DNA from: Terrisporobacter glycolicus ATCC 14880 = DSM 1288
GTDB lineage: Bacteria; Bacillota; Clostridia; Peptostreptococcales; Peptostreptococcaceae
DNA length: 64,000 bases
NCBI RefSeq assembly: GCF_036812735.1
Contig: NZ_CP117523.1
Coordinates: forward strand, 3,844,001-3,908,000
Reading direction: 5' to 3'
The notes under the pieces are model-generated. The model was not told the origin of the DNA and searched no databases. It was given only the letters and a program-made list of their open reading frames with translations. This document shows, in pieces, positions 29,277 through 40,393 of this stretch; within the stretch, counting starts at the first letter, position 1, and every line of letters begins with the position of its first letter. The position numbers and the translations under genes were made by a program.

Positions 29277-29305
29277 AATTTACCAAAATAATTCGCTTGT
29301 GTCAA
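29277..29305 (-). promoter_or_regulatory. guaB: guaB promoter
   Basis: TTGACA (29300-29305) and TAAATT (29277-29282) are spaced 17 bases apart on the minus strand, about 40 bases before the riboswitch. The stretch from 29306 to 29553 shows nothing else that I can name. Confidence 0.7.
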
Positions 29306-29553
29306 CAAATTTTTACGATTTTCTTCATTAGCTATTATATTTATTGCCATATAAGCTTCTTTAATTAACATATTGGAATTAATTACTATAATTATTTATA
29401 TAAGAAATTATGTTTTTACTTTATTTAATTTACTATTATAAGATTGTTACTTAATTTTCACATTAATAAAAACATCTTCTTCAGGTTACAACTTTTATAT
29501 AATATTTATTCTTTCATATATATTTATTTTACTTATTTAAGTAATAACAATTA

Positions 29554-30297
29554 TTATTTTAATTTGTTAATAGTAGATGCCAGATATCCTGCTCCAAATC
29601 CATTATCTATGTTTACTACAGATATACCTGAAGCACAACTATTTAACATAGCTAAAAGTGGCGCTAGTCCATCAAAATTTGCACCATATCCAACTGATGT
29701 AGGCACTGCAATAACTGGTACATCTACTAAGCCTCCTATTACACTAGGAAGAGCTCCTTCCATACCAGCTACTGCCACAATGACTCTAGCATTTTCAATC
29801 ATATGTCTATTAGCTAATAGTCTATGAATTCCAGCAACTCCTACATCATATAATTTTTCTACTTTATTTCCACAGAATAAAGCTGTATAGTATGCTTCAT
29901 TGGCCACAGGTATGTCAGATGTACCTCCTGTCACAATTAAAATAGTTCCTTTACCCTGATCTTTTATTTCTTCATTTTTTATTCTTAATATCTTTGATAA
30001 TTCATCATATTCTGCATTAGGATATATTTTAATGATTTTATCATAAGTAGTCTTTTCGCATCTTGTTCCAAGAATATTACTACCTTTTTCGTTCATTCTT
30101 TCTATAATCCCTAAAATATGAGCATCACTTTTCCCCTTGCAATATATTACTTCTGGATATCCATTTCTTATACTTCTATGATGATCAATATGAGCATATC
30201 CTATATCTTCAAAAGGCAAATCTTTTAATTTCTCTAAGGCATCTTCTATTTCTATGTTACTATCCTTAACATCATTTAATAATTTTTTTAAGTCCAT
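29554..30297 (-). CDS. larB: LarB-like PurE-related carboxylase
   Basis: This 247-residue protein has an N-terminal domain (IGYAHIDHHRSIRNGYPEVIY in parts) and a C-terminal PurE-like domain with GGTSDIPVANEA near residue 125 and AVAGMEGALPSV. This is the layout of LarB, which carboxylates and hydrolyses NaAD to make the nickel-pincer precursor P2CMN for lactate racemase and related enzymes. Neither larC nor larE lies nearby, so the rest of that pathway would have to be elsewhere. GAGGGG precedes the ATG. It is transcribed alone, upstream of the guaB leader. Confidence 0.85.
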   Translation of the reverse strand: MDLKKLLNDVKDSNIEIEDALEKLKDLPFEDIGYAHIDHHRSIRNGYPEVIYCKGKSDAHILGIIERMNEKGSNILGTRCEKTTYDKIIKIYPNAEYDELSKILRIKNEEIKDQGKGTILIVTGGTSDIPVANEAYYTALFCGNKVEKLYDVGVAGIHRLLANRHMIENARVIVAVAGMEGALPSVIGGLVDVPVIAVPTSVGYGANFDGLAPLLAMLNSCASGISVVNIDNGFGAGYLASTINKLK

Positions 30298-30481
30298 AAT
30301 TCCCCTCTTTTGCTCTTGTTTTATTTATATATAATTATACCTTAATATTTTATTTAAAACACAACTATTTATTAATTAAAACTTTTTGATTCTATAAATC
30401 ACCAACAATATAAATCAAACTATCTATTTTCTTAAGCGTAAAAGTGGTTATATTATCTTTGCTTAAAAATATATTTGTAAT

Positions 30482-30515
30482 AAAAAAGAGAGAACTCTAT
30501 GAGTTCCCCCTTTGT
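30482..30515 (-). terminator. groEL: Terminator after groEL
   Basis: The stem AAAGGGGGAACTC / GAGTTCTCTCTTT (with G-T pairs) and a T-run follow groEL on the minus strand. Confidence 0.8.
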
Positions 30516-30530
30516 TTAAATTGTATTATA

Positions 30531-32168
<1,638 letters not shown>

Positions 32169-32175
32169 CTAATTT

Positions 32176-32460
32176 TTACTCAATAACAGCTAATATATCG
32201 CTTTGTCTTAAAATTATGTATTCTTCTGAGTCTATTTTAACTTCATTCCCTGCATATTTTGAGTATATTACTTTATCTCCAACTTCAACTTCCATTTTTA
32301 CTTCACTTCCATCTACGAAGCCTCCTGGCCCAACTTCTATAACTTGTGCCATTTGTGGTTGTTCTTTTGCTGAACCTGGTAAAATAATACCACTTGCAGT
32401 TTTCTCTTCTGCTTCAACTTTTTTGATTACTACTCTGTCTGCTAAAGGTCTTATTTTCAT
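32176..32460 (-). CDS. groES: Co-chaperonin GroES
   Basis: This 94-residue cap protein for GroEL opens [13 protein letters not shown] and contains the mobile-loop region [17 protein letters not shown], both conserved. AGGAGG precedes the ATG. It is the first gene of the operon, directly behind CIRCE. Confidence 0.98.
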   Translation of the reverse strand: MKIRPLADRVVIKKVEAEEKTASGIILPGSAKEQPQMAQVIEVGPGGFVDGSEVKMEVEVGDKVIYSKYAGNEVKIDSEEYIILRQSDILAVIE

Positions 32461-32513
32461 AATTTATCCCTCCTAAAATAGAATTGTATTATTAAATTTA
32501 GTTATTATTATTT

Positions 32514-32540
32514 TTATCACTCTATATCTTAGAGTGCTAA
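32514..32540 (-). promoter_or_regulatory. CIRCE element (HrcA operator)
   Basis: On the minus strand TTAGCACTC, nine bases, and GAGTGATAA. The consensus is TTAGCACTC-N9-GAGTGCTAA, so one base differs. It lies just past the -10 element, where HrcA represses groESL. Confidence 0.95.
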
Positions 32541-32547
32541 CAAGATA

Positions 32548-32576
32548 ATAATAAACCATTTTCATAAAATTTTCAA
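32548..32576 (-). promoter_or_regulatory. groES: groESL promoter
   Basis: TTGAAA (32571-32576) and TATTAT (32548-32553) are 17 bases apart on the minus strand, immediately before CIRCE. Confidence 0.8.
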
Positions 32577-32662
32577 CCTATTTTTGAACCTTTATTTCTA
32601 TATAAATATTTATCATTAAACTTTGTTTTTATACCATATTATTTTATATTTTATGATATAAA

Positions 32663-32699
32663 AAAAGTTTACGCCTTTCATATTAGAAAGGGTAAACTT
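32663..32699 (-). terminator. Terminator after the TagH-like gene
   Basis: The stem AAGTTTACCCTTTC / GAAAGGCGTAAACTT is followed by T's on the minus strand. Confidence 0.85.
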
Positions 32700-32701
32700 A
32701 G

Positions 32702-33436
32702 TTACTTCATAAATTCCACATAATGATCGAGAACTTCCTTAGGTTCCCCCATCATTTTAATTACACCATCATGCATCCACATTACAGTATCACAAAGCTC
32801 ATTTAAAGTAGAAATGTTATGAGAAACTATAACTACTGTTCTTTTTCTATCAGAAATAAGACTCTTCATTTTCGCATAACTTTTCTTTTTAAACTTTTGG
32901 TCTCCTACACTTAGAACCTCATCAATAAGCATTATATCTGTTTCTAATATAGCCGTAATAGAAAAAGCTAGCTTCGAAAACATACCACTAGAATATGTTT
33001 TTACAGGCATATCTATAAATTGTCCAAGTTCCGCAAACTCTATTATCTCATTCATTTTACTTTTTATTTCTTCTTCTGAAAATCCAAGTAGCATTCCAGA
33101 TAACATAATATTTTCTCTTCCTGATAAACTTTTATTAAACCCAACACCTATTGATAATAGTGATACTGATTTATTATGTAAATTGATTGATCCTTCATCT
33201 GGAGAGAATATACCAGCTAGTGCTTTTAACATCGTGGATTTACCACTTCCATTTTTACCTATTATTCCTAATATATGACCTTCCTCAACTTTAAAAGAAA
33301 CATCATTTACTGCTTTAAATTTCTTCACATCTACTTTTTTTAGTTTTAATAAATTTCTTTTTATTGAATAAGCTTTTAAACTTTTATATGTAATACTTAA
33401 ATCATTCACTTCTATGGCTATTGATTTTTCTGACAT
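32702..33436 (-). CDS. Polysaccharide/teichoic acid ABC exporter ATPase (TagH/Wzt type)
   Basis: The 244-residue ATPase has Walker A GKNGSGKST at 60-68, a YSSGMFSKLAF signature at 148-158 and Walker B MLIDEV at 169-174. The SSGM signature and the wide gap before Walker A (an inserted strand after residue 20) are typical of TagH, Wzt and KpsT, which drive export of wall polymers across the membrane. It has no long C-terminal carbohydrate domain. It overlaps the permease stop by one base. The neighbouring transferase genes suggest it exports a glycerol- or ribitol-phosphate polymer. Confidence 0.88.
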   Translation of the reverse strand: MSEKSIAIEVNDLSITYKSLKAYSIKRNLLKLKKVDVKKFKAVNDVSFKVEEGHILGIIGKNGSGKSTMLKALAGIFSPDEGSINLHNKSVSLLSIGVGFNKSLSGRENIMLSGMLLGFSEEEIKSKMNEIIEFAELGQFIDMPVKTYSSGMFSKLAFSITAILETDIMLIDEVLSVGDQKFKKKSYAKMKSLISDRKRTVVIVSHNISTLNELCDTVMWMHDGVIKMMGEPKEVLDHYVEFMK

Positions 33437-34218
33437 TATATCACCTTCACATAACTATTTTCGTTTTTGTATATTGTTTTTACTCCTATTACTGATATTA
33501 TTATTCCTATAATCATCCAAAGTAGCAATAACTTTCTTGATGGAGTTTCTCCATATAGCAAGCATTTTCTTAATGAAGATAGTATAAATGCTATTGGGTT
33601 ACATTTTAATAATATATCTGAATAGGGAGAATCAATTCGAGATTCTATTGAATAGAAAATCCCAGTCATATAAAATACTGCCCTTAATACAATGTTTACT
33701 ACATTAGACAGATCTTCTACGAATACCCCAAAATGTAATAATATAGTCATAAAAGCAAAATTAATTATTAAAAGAGTCATCATTATAGGTATAAAGTACA
33801 ATACATTTGGTGTTATTTCAACCTTACTTATAATCATCATAATAATTACAATTCCCAGTGAAATACACATTTTAAACCCATTTACACACATTTTTGAAAG
33901 TATAAGTATAAATTTAGGTATATATACTTTAGATACTATCGCCTTATTTTTCTTAACCATTGTAATACTTTGTTTCATATTTCTATTAAAGAAATCCCAG
34001 GCTGTTATACCAACAAATATAAACACTAAAAAATGTTCTTCTTTAGAATTAAATACAACGCCAAATATAAAAGCATAAATCATCATAAAACACAAAGGCT
34101 CTAATACCCACCAAACCCAGTTTAGATATGAATTTGATACTTCTGCTTTAAGTTCTGATTTAGCTGAATAAATAGTATAATTATAATATTTTTTAACATC
34201 ATTAATAAATCGTCCCAT
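33436..34218 (-). CDS. Polysaccharide/teichoic acid ABC exporter permease (TagG/Wzm type)
   Basis: The 260-residue ABC-2 permease has about six helices and opens with an amphipathic stretch (INDVKKYYNYTIYSAKSELKAE in parts) followed by YLNWVWWVLEPLCFM, the TagG/Wzm hallmark. I start it at the ATG at 34216-34218, which follows GAGGAG at good spacing; the longer frame begins at a TTG without support. It is the first gene of the two-gene exporter operon. The 900 bases upstream contain no intact gene. Confidence 0.87.
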   Translation of the reverse strand: MGRFINDVKKYYNYTIYSAKSELKAEVSNSYLNWVWWVLEPLCFMMIYAFIFGVVFNSKEEHFLVFIFVGITAWDFFNRNMKQSITMVKKNKAIVSKVYIPKFILILSKMCVNGFKMCISLGIVIIMMIISKVEITPNVLYFIPIMMTLLIINFAFMTILLHFGVFVEDLSNVVNIVLRAVFYMTGIFYSIESRIDSPYSDILLKCNPIAFILSSLRKCLLYGETPSRKLLLLWMIIGIIISVIGVKTIYKNENSYVKVI

Positions 34219-34251
34219 ATTTTTTCTCTCCTCTAACAAATATATCTTTGT

Positions 34252-34511
34252 CTAAATTCCTTTTTGATAATTCTTTAAATCATTATAAATTCTTTTACAA
34301 CCGTTATAATCACTAAATTCAAATAAATCATTAGCTATTTTTATATAGTAATTCAATTTTATAATTTTTTCATATTTATAAATAATTCATCAACCAGGCA
34401 ACTATTATTATAACATATTTTTCCAAAATTCACCTTATTATATGAAAATCCGCTTTTTTTATAGCATGATAACAATTCAGGATTTTGATAACAAAATATA
34501 GATTTTTTCAT
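34252..34511 (-). pseudogene. Possible relic of a broken gene
   Basis: Two adjoining minus-strand frames look coding but neither is whole. Bases 34511-34359 encode 50 residues from an ATG (MKKSIFCYQNPELLSCYKK...). Overlapping it, 34386-34252 encodes 44 residues (...IANDLFEFSDYNGCKRIYND...) without a start. Joining them needs one frameshift near 34365. There is no ribosome binding site of note. I do not recognise the family; it may be the end of a decayed cell-surface gene. Confidence 0.3.
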
Positions 34512-35042
34512 CTATACAAAATCCAACTAGTACTTAATAGTTATTTGCATTTAAACCGTGCTCCGTAGGTATTTTCTATTAATTTATTATACATTTTAAA
34601 TCACTCTGTATAATTAGACACCGAGTAATAAAGCTTTATTTCTTCTTTTTCTTCAATAGCAATAAATACTCACTTTTTCATGATATAGCGATTAAAATTT
34701 GTTTTTGTTGTTAATTGTTAATCTATTATATATTGGTAGACTAGTTAGTTTTAGCATAAATTTATACCTCTACTTCTTAGTCCTGTTTTTTTCTATATAT
34801 TAATTACATACTTACATTGCTATACCATCACTTTGTTACATTATATTTTATCTATACAACTAAAACAACAACTGTATTCTGATATATTCTATAAAACAAA
34901 AACCATAAAAATAACTGTCAAAATATAAGTTATATAATCTCCACTTTTACAATTTAACAGCTTCTTTTCATTAAATTATAATCACTTTATTGGCGAATTT
35001 AGGAATATATATTAATTTCAAACCATTTTTATCTAAATAATT
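34512..35042. other. Gene-free AT-rich stretch
   Basis: No open frame of useful length, repeat, RNA or relic is recognisable here on either strand. It presumably holds the promoter of the exporter genes, but no convincing -35/-10 pair stands out. Confidence 0.5.
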
Positions 35043-35101
35043 AAATAAAAAGATAAATCCAGCCAATTAATTTTCTACTGCTTAGATTTATCTTTTTATT
35101 T
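35043..35101 (-). terminator. Terminator after the LicD gene
   Basis: A 17-base perfect inverted repeat (AAATAAAAAGATAAATC and complement, at 35043-35059 and 35085-35101) encloses a 25-base loop. The arms are A/T-rich, so it can work in both directions. Confidence 0.65.
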
Positions 35102-35163
35102 AAGATTCTATCATTTATTTTCATCTGAATATATAGAAATATTTTATCCTTGTAATGTATTTC

Positions 35164-37047
35164 TTAATCTACATTTTCATTAATAAGTTTAAAGTTTGTA
35201 TATTCACCTAAATCCATAAGTACTATGCTGTGACTTGTTCTTCTTTGGCTAACAGGAATCATTTGCATATAATCTCCATATAAATATGTAAGATATTCAT
35301 CATAGTGTTTTGGTACAGGTAGTTTATATCCTTCAAAATCTACATAAATAACTTCATCTAACCATTCTTTTGGGAATACTCCTCTTCTTAAATTTCTTCC
35401 CATTCCATCATATAAGTACTCTGCTTTTTTACTATTTTTGAATAAAGTTATAATATTATCTTGTAAATACTCTAAAAATTTATATGAACATTTATTCTTC
35501 ATAAAATTTCCTATTTTACACAACACAGGATGTTTTCCACCTGTTTTCATTTTTTTATTAGCCCATTTATTGAATACCATTGACCTTGTAATTAAAGTAG
35601 CATATATATGCAAGTTCTGAATAAATTTATTATTTGATGTATTATCTTGCGATAATATATCTATAAAAATACCATTATGCATTTTCATAAATTTACCTGT
35701 ATGTCTAGTTGCAAATAGTGTATTATCCATTCTTATCTTTGTAAATACATGATGGTTTAATTCTTCAGTTCTAGGATTTTGAACAAATAAATTTGAAGGC
35801 AATTCATCTTGGGCCACTTTAAGAAATTTATCATAATCTTCTCTTAACATCATTACATCTGCGTCATCATCCCATGGTATAAATCCTTTATGTCTAATTG
35901 CTCCTAATAATGTTCCTCCTGCTAAAAAGTACTTTATATCATGTTTCTTACAAATCCTGTCAATTTCCAATATGTACGCTAATAAAATTTCATGTACAGT
36001 TTTTAACTTACCATGGTATGTATTATCAAATATAAAAGTTTCATCCCTATTGTAAATACTCTTTACCATAAGAATCAAACCATCTTCTAAGCATACTTTT
36101 GGACACCATTTATAATGTCTTATTTTCAGACTATTAATACTAAAATCATATTGTTCAAAATCTTTATGATTTTTATTAATAATGTTTATATCAGCTTTAA
36201 CTAAGTTGTTATTTACTAATAATGTTAATATTTCTGTACTAGATACTGTAGATTGTAATCCATCAACATTATAAATTTTATTAGTAGGACATTTTTTTAA
36301 TGCATAAAAAATAGCTGTTAAAATGTCACTAATATATATAAATGAAAACTGTCTATCATCCAAATTAACATATTCTTTTTCATTTGCATCTTTTACGAAC
36401 TCTTTTAAAAAATTACCATTGAAATCGACACATGCACCATAAGCCATAGCTGTTCGTATTATAGTATAATTAAAGTTATTTTCTTTACTATAACATATGC
36501 ATAATGATTCTAAACTCTGAAGAATCATTTGTTCAAAATTATTAATATTATCAAATTTTTCATATTCAGATGCTATCATTTTATTAGGTATTTTTCCATT
36601 AACACGATAATCAGACATAAAAATTAATCGTTCAAAAGAAATTTTGCTAATTTTCTCAAATATACTTGTATAGTTATCTATAATATGCATATATTCACTA
36701 GCATTTGATTTTATTTCTTTATTACATAGCCCAGTTAAAATTACATGTTCACATTCATCTATATCATTTAACTCTTTTACAAAAAAATCTTCTCTATTTA
36801 TAAGTTCACTTCTATAAATATTATTATCAATATTACCTATTGGTACTAAAGTAACTTTAATATTTAAGTCTTTTTGATCATTTAAATTTAAAAAAGAATA
36901 TACAACCGAACGCGTAAATGTATCATTTCCATCCCCAATTAATACAATCTCTTTATTGCACAATTGACCAAAAGGGTATTTTTTAACCCTCGTTGGAGCT
37001 TGAGCATAGTCTAATTCAAACTCATTTAAAAACTCTCTTAATAACAT
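35164..37047 (-). CDS. SDR-like / LicD fusion protein
   Basis: This 627-residue protein joins two domains. Residues about 25-335 resemble an NAD-dependent epimerase/dehydratase, with a weak nucleotide loop (EIVLIGDGNDTFTR in place of GxxGxxG) and no clear YxxxK. From about 345 it is a LicD-family domain with the signature AGGTLLGAIRHKGFIPWDDDADV near 372-394 (quoted in parts: GGTLLGAIRH, PWDDDADV). LicD enzymes attach phosphocholine or another phospho-substituent to surface polymers. It follows the SDR gene by 2 bases and shares its operon with the cytidylyltransferase, so a CDP-activated donor is likely. The N-terminal half may be non-catalytic. Confidence 0.83.
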   Translation of the reverse strand: MLLREFLNEFELDYAQAPTRVKKYPFGQLCNKEIVLIGDGNDTFTRSVVYSFLNLNDQKDLNIKVTLVPIGNIDNNIYRSELINREDFFVKELNDIDECEHVILTGLCNKEIKSNASEYMHIIDNYTSIFEKISKISFERLIFMSDYRVNGKIPNKMIASEYEKFDNINNFEQMILQSLESLCICYSKENNFNYTIIRTAMAYGACVDFNGNFLKEFVKDANEKEYVNLDDRQFSFIYISDILTAIFYALKKCPTNKIYNVDGLQSTVSSTEILTLLVNNNLVKADINIINKNHKDFEQYDFSINSLKIRHYKWCPKVCLEDGLILMVKSIYNRDETFIFDNTYHGKLKTVHEILLAYILEIDRICKKHDIKYFLAGGTLLGAIRHKGFIPWDDDADVMMLREDYDKFLKVAQDELPSNLFVQNPRTEELNHHVFTKIRMDNTLFATRHTGKFMKMHNGIFIDILSQDNTSNNKFIQNLHIYATLITRSMVFNKWANKKMKTGGKHPVLCKIGNFMKNKCSYKFLEYLQDNIITLFKNSKKAEYLYDGMGRNLRRGVFPKEWLDEVIYVDFEGYKLPVPKHYDEYLTYLYGDYMQMIPVSQRRTSHSIVLMDLGEYTNFKLINENVD

Positions 37048-37049
37048 CC

Positions 37050-38156
37050 CTATTTCCCTTCCATTAATAACACGTCTTTATTTTGTTCTTCAATAGTATT
37101 TATTGATCTTATAATACCTTCTTTTAAATTAACTTTAGGTAGCCAACCAATACTCATTAACCTGTTATTGTTTAATATTTCAGGAGTTGCTGAAAAATAA
37201 GACTGTATAGGTTCAATTTCATCACTTTTATTAGCAAAACTTAAAGATAACTTTCTTTCTGGAAAAACATTTACTGACATTTTAGCAAAATCACGTATTG
37301 TTACATTATTTTCTTCAGATGATATATTATATGGTCTTATATTTTCACCCTTTAATAAGATAGTCAACAAAGCTGATACCGTATCTGTAACATAACAAAA
37401 AGATCTCATTGTAGCTCCATTACTTTTTAAAAGTATATTTTGCTTCTTTACTACATTAGCAAAAAACTGCGCCCATACACGATCATCGTCTAATTTACTT
37501 GCACCGTAAATATAACTTGGCCTTGCTATTTTAATATCTAATCCATACTCCTTATTATATGTAGCACATAATGTTTCTGCAGCTCTTTTTCCTTGTGCAT
37601 AACAATTTTTATATGAAGTATGATCTATGTATCCTATATTATCTTCTTTTAAATCTTTTGATCCATCATGAACACTTCCATAAACTTTCAAGCTTGATAT
37701 GAATAATACTTTGCAATCACTATTTTTTCTTGCAAATTCTAAAACATTCATAGTTCCTATAAGATTAGCATTTATTGTTTCAACTGGTTTATTTTCAAAG
37801 TGCCATGCACTTGCATTGCTTGCCGCATGTACAATATAATTTACTTCTTCATCTATAACAAACTCATTGCAAACATCTTGTATTACTAATTTAAAATCAT
37901 CTCTGTCTAATAATTTTCCATATTTAGCCGATGCATTCTTTTCATTACGTACCATTCCAACTACTTTTAAATTTTGATTATGTAAATCATTTCTTAAAAG
38001 TAATGATAATGTTAAATAATATCCTATAAACCCACCTGCTCCAGTAATTAATATAGTTTTATTATTAAAACTTTCCCATGGAATTTCTGATTGTGTAATT
38101 TCATAAGCATCATTGTATACAAATTCATTAACATTTGACTTTATTTTATAATCCAA
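37050..38156 (-). CDS. NAD-dependent epimerase/dehydratase (extended SDR)
   Basis: The 368-residue enzyme has the Rossmann motif TGAGGFIGYYL near residues 38-48, a Ser in LFISSLKVYGS and YAQGKRAAE around 190, giving the Ser-Tyr-Lys catalytic set. The start is a TTG at 38154-38156 behind AAGGAGG, overlapping the cytidylyltransferase end by 11 bases. The partner gene upstream makes a CDP-linked precursor, and the one downstream carries a related SDR domain. It may reduce or epimerise the sugar or alditol group. The actual substrate cannot be read from the sequence. Confidence 0.87.
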   Translation of the reverse strand: MDYKIKSNVNEFVYNDAYEITQSEIPWESFNNKTILITGAGGFIGYYLTLSLLLRNDLHNQNLKVVGMVRNEKNASAKYGKLLDRDDFKLVIQDVCNEFVIDEEVNYIVHAASNASAWHFENKPVETINANLIGTMNVLEFARKNSDCKVLFISSLKVYGSVHDGSKDLKEDNIGYIDHTSYKNCYAQGKRAAETLCATYNKEYGLDIKIARPSYIYGASKLDDDRVWAQFFANVVKKQNILLKSNGATMRSFCYVTDTVSALLTILLKGENIRPYNISSEENNVTIRDFAKMSVNVFPERKLSLSFANKSDEIEPIQSYFSATPEILNNNRLMSIGWLPKVNLKEGIIRSINTIEEQNKDVLLMEGK

Positions 38157-38883
38157 ATTTCAATTCCTCCTTAGCAAAACTTTTATAGTGATCATAATAG
38201 TAACTAGACCTTAAAGTATATAAATCTTCTGGTGTGGTAACTTTAATATTTTGACGTTCTCCTATGAATAAGTGTACCTTTTCACCTAGTTCTATTAATA
38301 ATTCACTTGATGATGTTGGTGCATCTATATTTCTTCTTTTTGCTTCATCATGTGCCCACATTATTTTTTCCATATAATATCCTTGTGGAGCTTGGGTTAT
38401 ATACATTGTACTTCTTTCATAATTTTTATTACAGAAAACTCCATCATTACTTTCTAATACAGAATCTATACTAGGAGTTACAGGTACTGCTGTACCATAT
38501 TTTTTAGTTTCTTCTATGCAATTTGTTATAAGCTGTTCAGTTATCATAGGACGTACACCATCACAGATTAATACAATGTCATCTTCTGATGAATTTTTTT
38601 CTAATTCTACTAATCCATTATGTATGGATTCATGACCATTACTGCCACCTTTTACTATGCTTACAACTTTTTCTAAATTATATTTTTGTATTTCCCATTC
38701 TAGTATTTGAATCCAGTTTTCTAAACATGAAACTACAATTTTATCTATTTGTGGATGATTGTCAAATTTTTCTAATGTATGAATTATAATTGGTTTTCCT
38801 TCTACCTCTATAAATTGTTTTGGTATGTCTGAATATTTCATACGAGAACCAACTCCACCTGCAAATATAACTGCTGAAATCAT
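38146..38883 (-). CDS. TarI/IspD-type cytidylyltransferase
   Basis: The 245-residue protein has the nucleotide-binding start FAGGVGSRM with PKQF, and later CDGVRPMI and APQGYYM, which define the IspD/TarI family. The first glycine-rich loop has FAGG instead of AAGG, as in TarI-like enzymes. Because it sits with SDR and LicD genes instead of isoprenoid genes, I read it as a CDP-alditol or CDP-sugar pyrophosphorylase for a wall polymer. GGGGGA precedes the ATG. It is first in a three-gene operon and about 70 bases after the glycerophosphotransferase gene. Confidence 0.85.
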   Translation of the reverse strand: MISAVIFAGGVGSRMKYSDIPKQFIEVEGKPIIIHTLEKFDNHPQIDKIVVSCLENWIQILEWEIQKYNLEKVVSIVKGGSNGHESIHNGLVELEKNSSEDDIVLICDGVRPMITEQLITNCIEETKKYGTAVPVTPSIDSVLESNDGVFCNKNYERSTMYITQAPQGYYMEKIMWAHDEAKRRNIDAPTSSSELLIELGEKVHLFIGERQNIKVTTPEDLYTLRSSYYYDHYKSFAKEELKFGL

Positions 38884-38953
38884 TTAACCTTTCCCCCTTA
38901 TACACTATACTTGTCTATTTTATTTTGTGTATTTGTAAAAACTAAATATAAAT

Positions 38954-40075
38954 TTAATTAAATTCCTTTAATAACATGTCGAATAATCTCTCAGTACAGT
39001 TTCCATCACATTTACTCATGTACTGATTTGAAAATTGCCTGATTTTTTCAACATTAAAGTTATTATATTCATTTAATAATTCTTTATCTAGTTCTTTTCC
39101 ATCTTTAACTATTCGTCCAGGAATAGATTCAAGTGGTATATAAAAACCTCTTTTTTGCTTATATTCATCATAATCTGGTATAAATAAAATCAAAGGTTTC
39201 TTTAATAATATATAATCAAAAATAACTGAAGAATAATCAGTTATCAATATATCTATAACTAATAATAACTCTTCTGTATGTATATCAGTATTAGAAATAC
39301 GACTTTTAGAGTCTAAATGTGGATGTACTTTAGTCAAAACATACCACTCTTTGCCTATTTTTTTCCCTAATTCATTTATATAGTCCTCTCCTAATATAAA
39401 AGGATTATTTGCTTTTCCTCTAAATGTCGGAGCCCACAAAACTATTTTTTTGCCTATTGCATCTGGATGCTTTTTATAAAACAATTTACGGCAATTTTGT
39501 ATATGTGAATCTAAAAAGAATGAATCTGTTCTGCTTAATCCCGTGGCTTTTGCTACTCCTTTATCCAACTTCATAGCACTCTCATATATCGGTATACAAC
39601 ATTCATCACTAACAGTTACAAGGTCATAGTTTTTAAATACATTTCCTTTATAGTAATTAGGTATATCATCATCTGTATCATAAGCAAATTTTTTTAATAT
39701 ACCACCTGCATGCCATAATTGTACAACCACAGTATCTTTTCTTTTTTTACAAGAAGATACTGGCAAAAAATTATCACAAATAAATACATATTTTGCTGTT
39801 GCATATAGTTTCATAAATCTAATCATTTCATAAATAACTTTTATATATGAATTAGATTGATAGTCCGCATAACATTCTTCAACTTTGAAATTTGTATCTT
39901 CAAATTTCTCTTTCATTAGTTTCATGCTATAAGGTATTTCTTTATGATGTGCATCTGCAAAAATAACTAAACTATTATTAACAGGATTTCTGCTATATAT
40001 TTTATAAACTATAGGCAGTAAAACATTCTGTACACCCATTTTTATACATTGTTTTATAAAAAAATTTATATTCAT
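38954..40075 (-). CDS. CDP-glycerol glycerophosphotransferase family protein (TagB/TagF-like)
   Basis: The 373-residue protein matches the catalytic domain of TagB/TagF. WHAGGILKKFAYD near residue 122, WAPTFRG near 213, KVHPH near 248 and ITDYSSVIFDYILLKKP near 283-299 are the conserved CDP-glycerol/phosphate-binding segments. Such enzymes add glycerol-phosphate (or ribitol-phosphate) units to teichoic acid chains at the inner membrane face. It has no obvious N-terminal glycosyltransferase domain, so it is the short TagB-like form. Its ribosome site is weak (GGAAAAATATAT). Export would be by the TagGH-type pair encoded downstream. Confidence 0.88.
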   Translation of the reverse strand: MNINFFIKQCIKMGVQNVLLPIVYKIYSRNPVNNSLVIFADAHHKEIPYSMKLMKEKFEDTNFKVEECYADYQSNSYIKVIYEMIRFMKLYATAKYVFICDNFLPVSSCKKRKDTVVVQLWHAGGILKKFAYDTDDDIPNYYKGNVFKNYDLVTVSDECCIPIYESAMKLDKGVAKATGLSRTDSFFLDSHIQNCRKLFYKKHPDAIGKKIVLWAPTFRGKANNPFILGEDYINELGKKIGKEWYVLTKVHPHLDSKSRISNTDIHTEELLLVIDILITDYSSVIFDYILLKKPLILFIPDYDEYKQKRGFYIPLESIPGRIVKDGKELDKELLNEYNNFNVEKIRQFSNQYMSKCDGNCTERLFDMLLKEFN

Positions 40076-40393
40076 ATATATTTTTCCTTATTATTCCAAT
40101 ATTTTTACTACCATTTATGTTATCATATTCAAATCTTTCTTTCAATTGTAAAACAAAATATATACAACTTTTTGTTATAATATACTGCAGTCAAAATTGT
40201 CTTCATTCAATATCCAATCTATATAATAAAAAGTAAATTGAAAAAATTAATAGTACCACAGAAAGTTATTTCCTAATGAATAATATTAATATACCATTTA
40301 GTGACAATATTTGCGATTTTATATTATATTTTTATATATCCTATATTAATATTAGTTTATCAATAATTGTGTTGGAAATTAAAATGTATAATA
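40076..40393. other. Gene-free upstream stretch
   Basis: No gene or RNA is seen in these 318 bases. They presumably hold the promoter of the surface-polymer genes, but no confident promoter pair was found. Confidence 0.5.
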
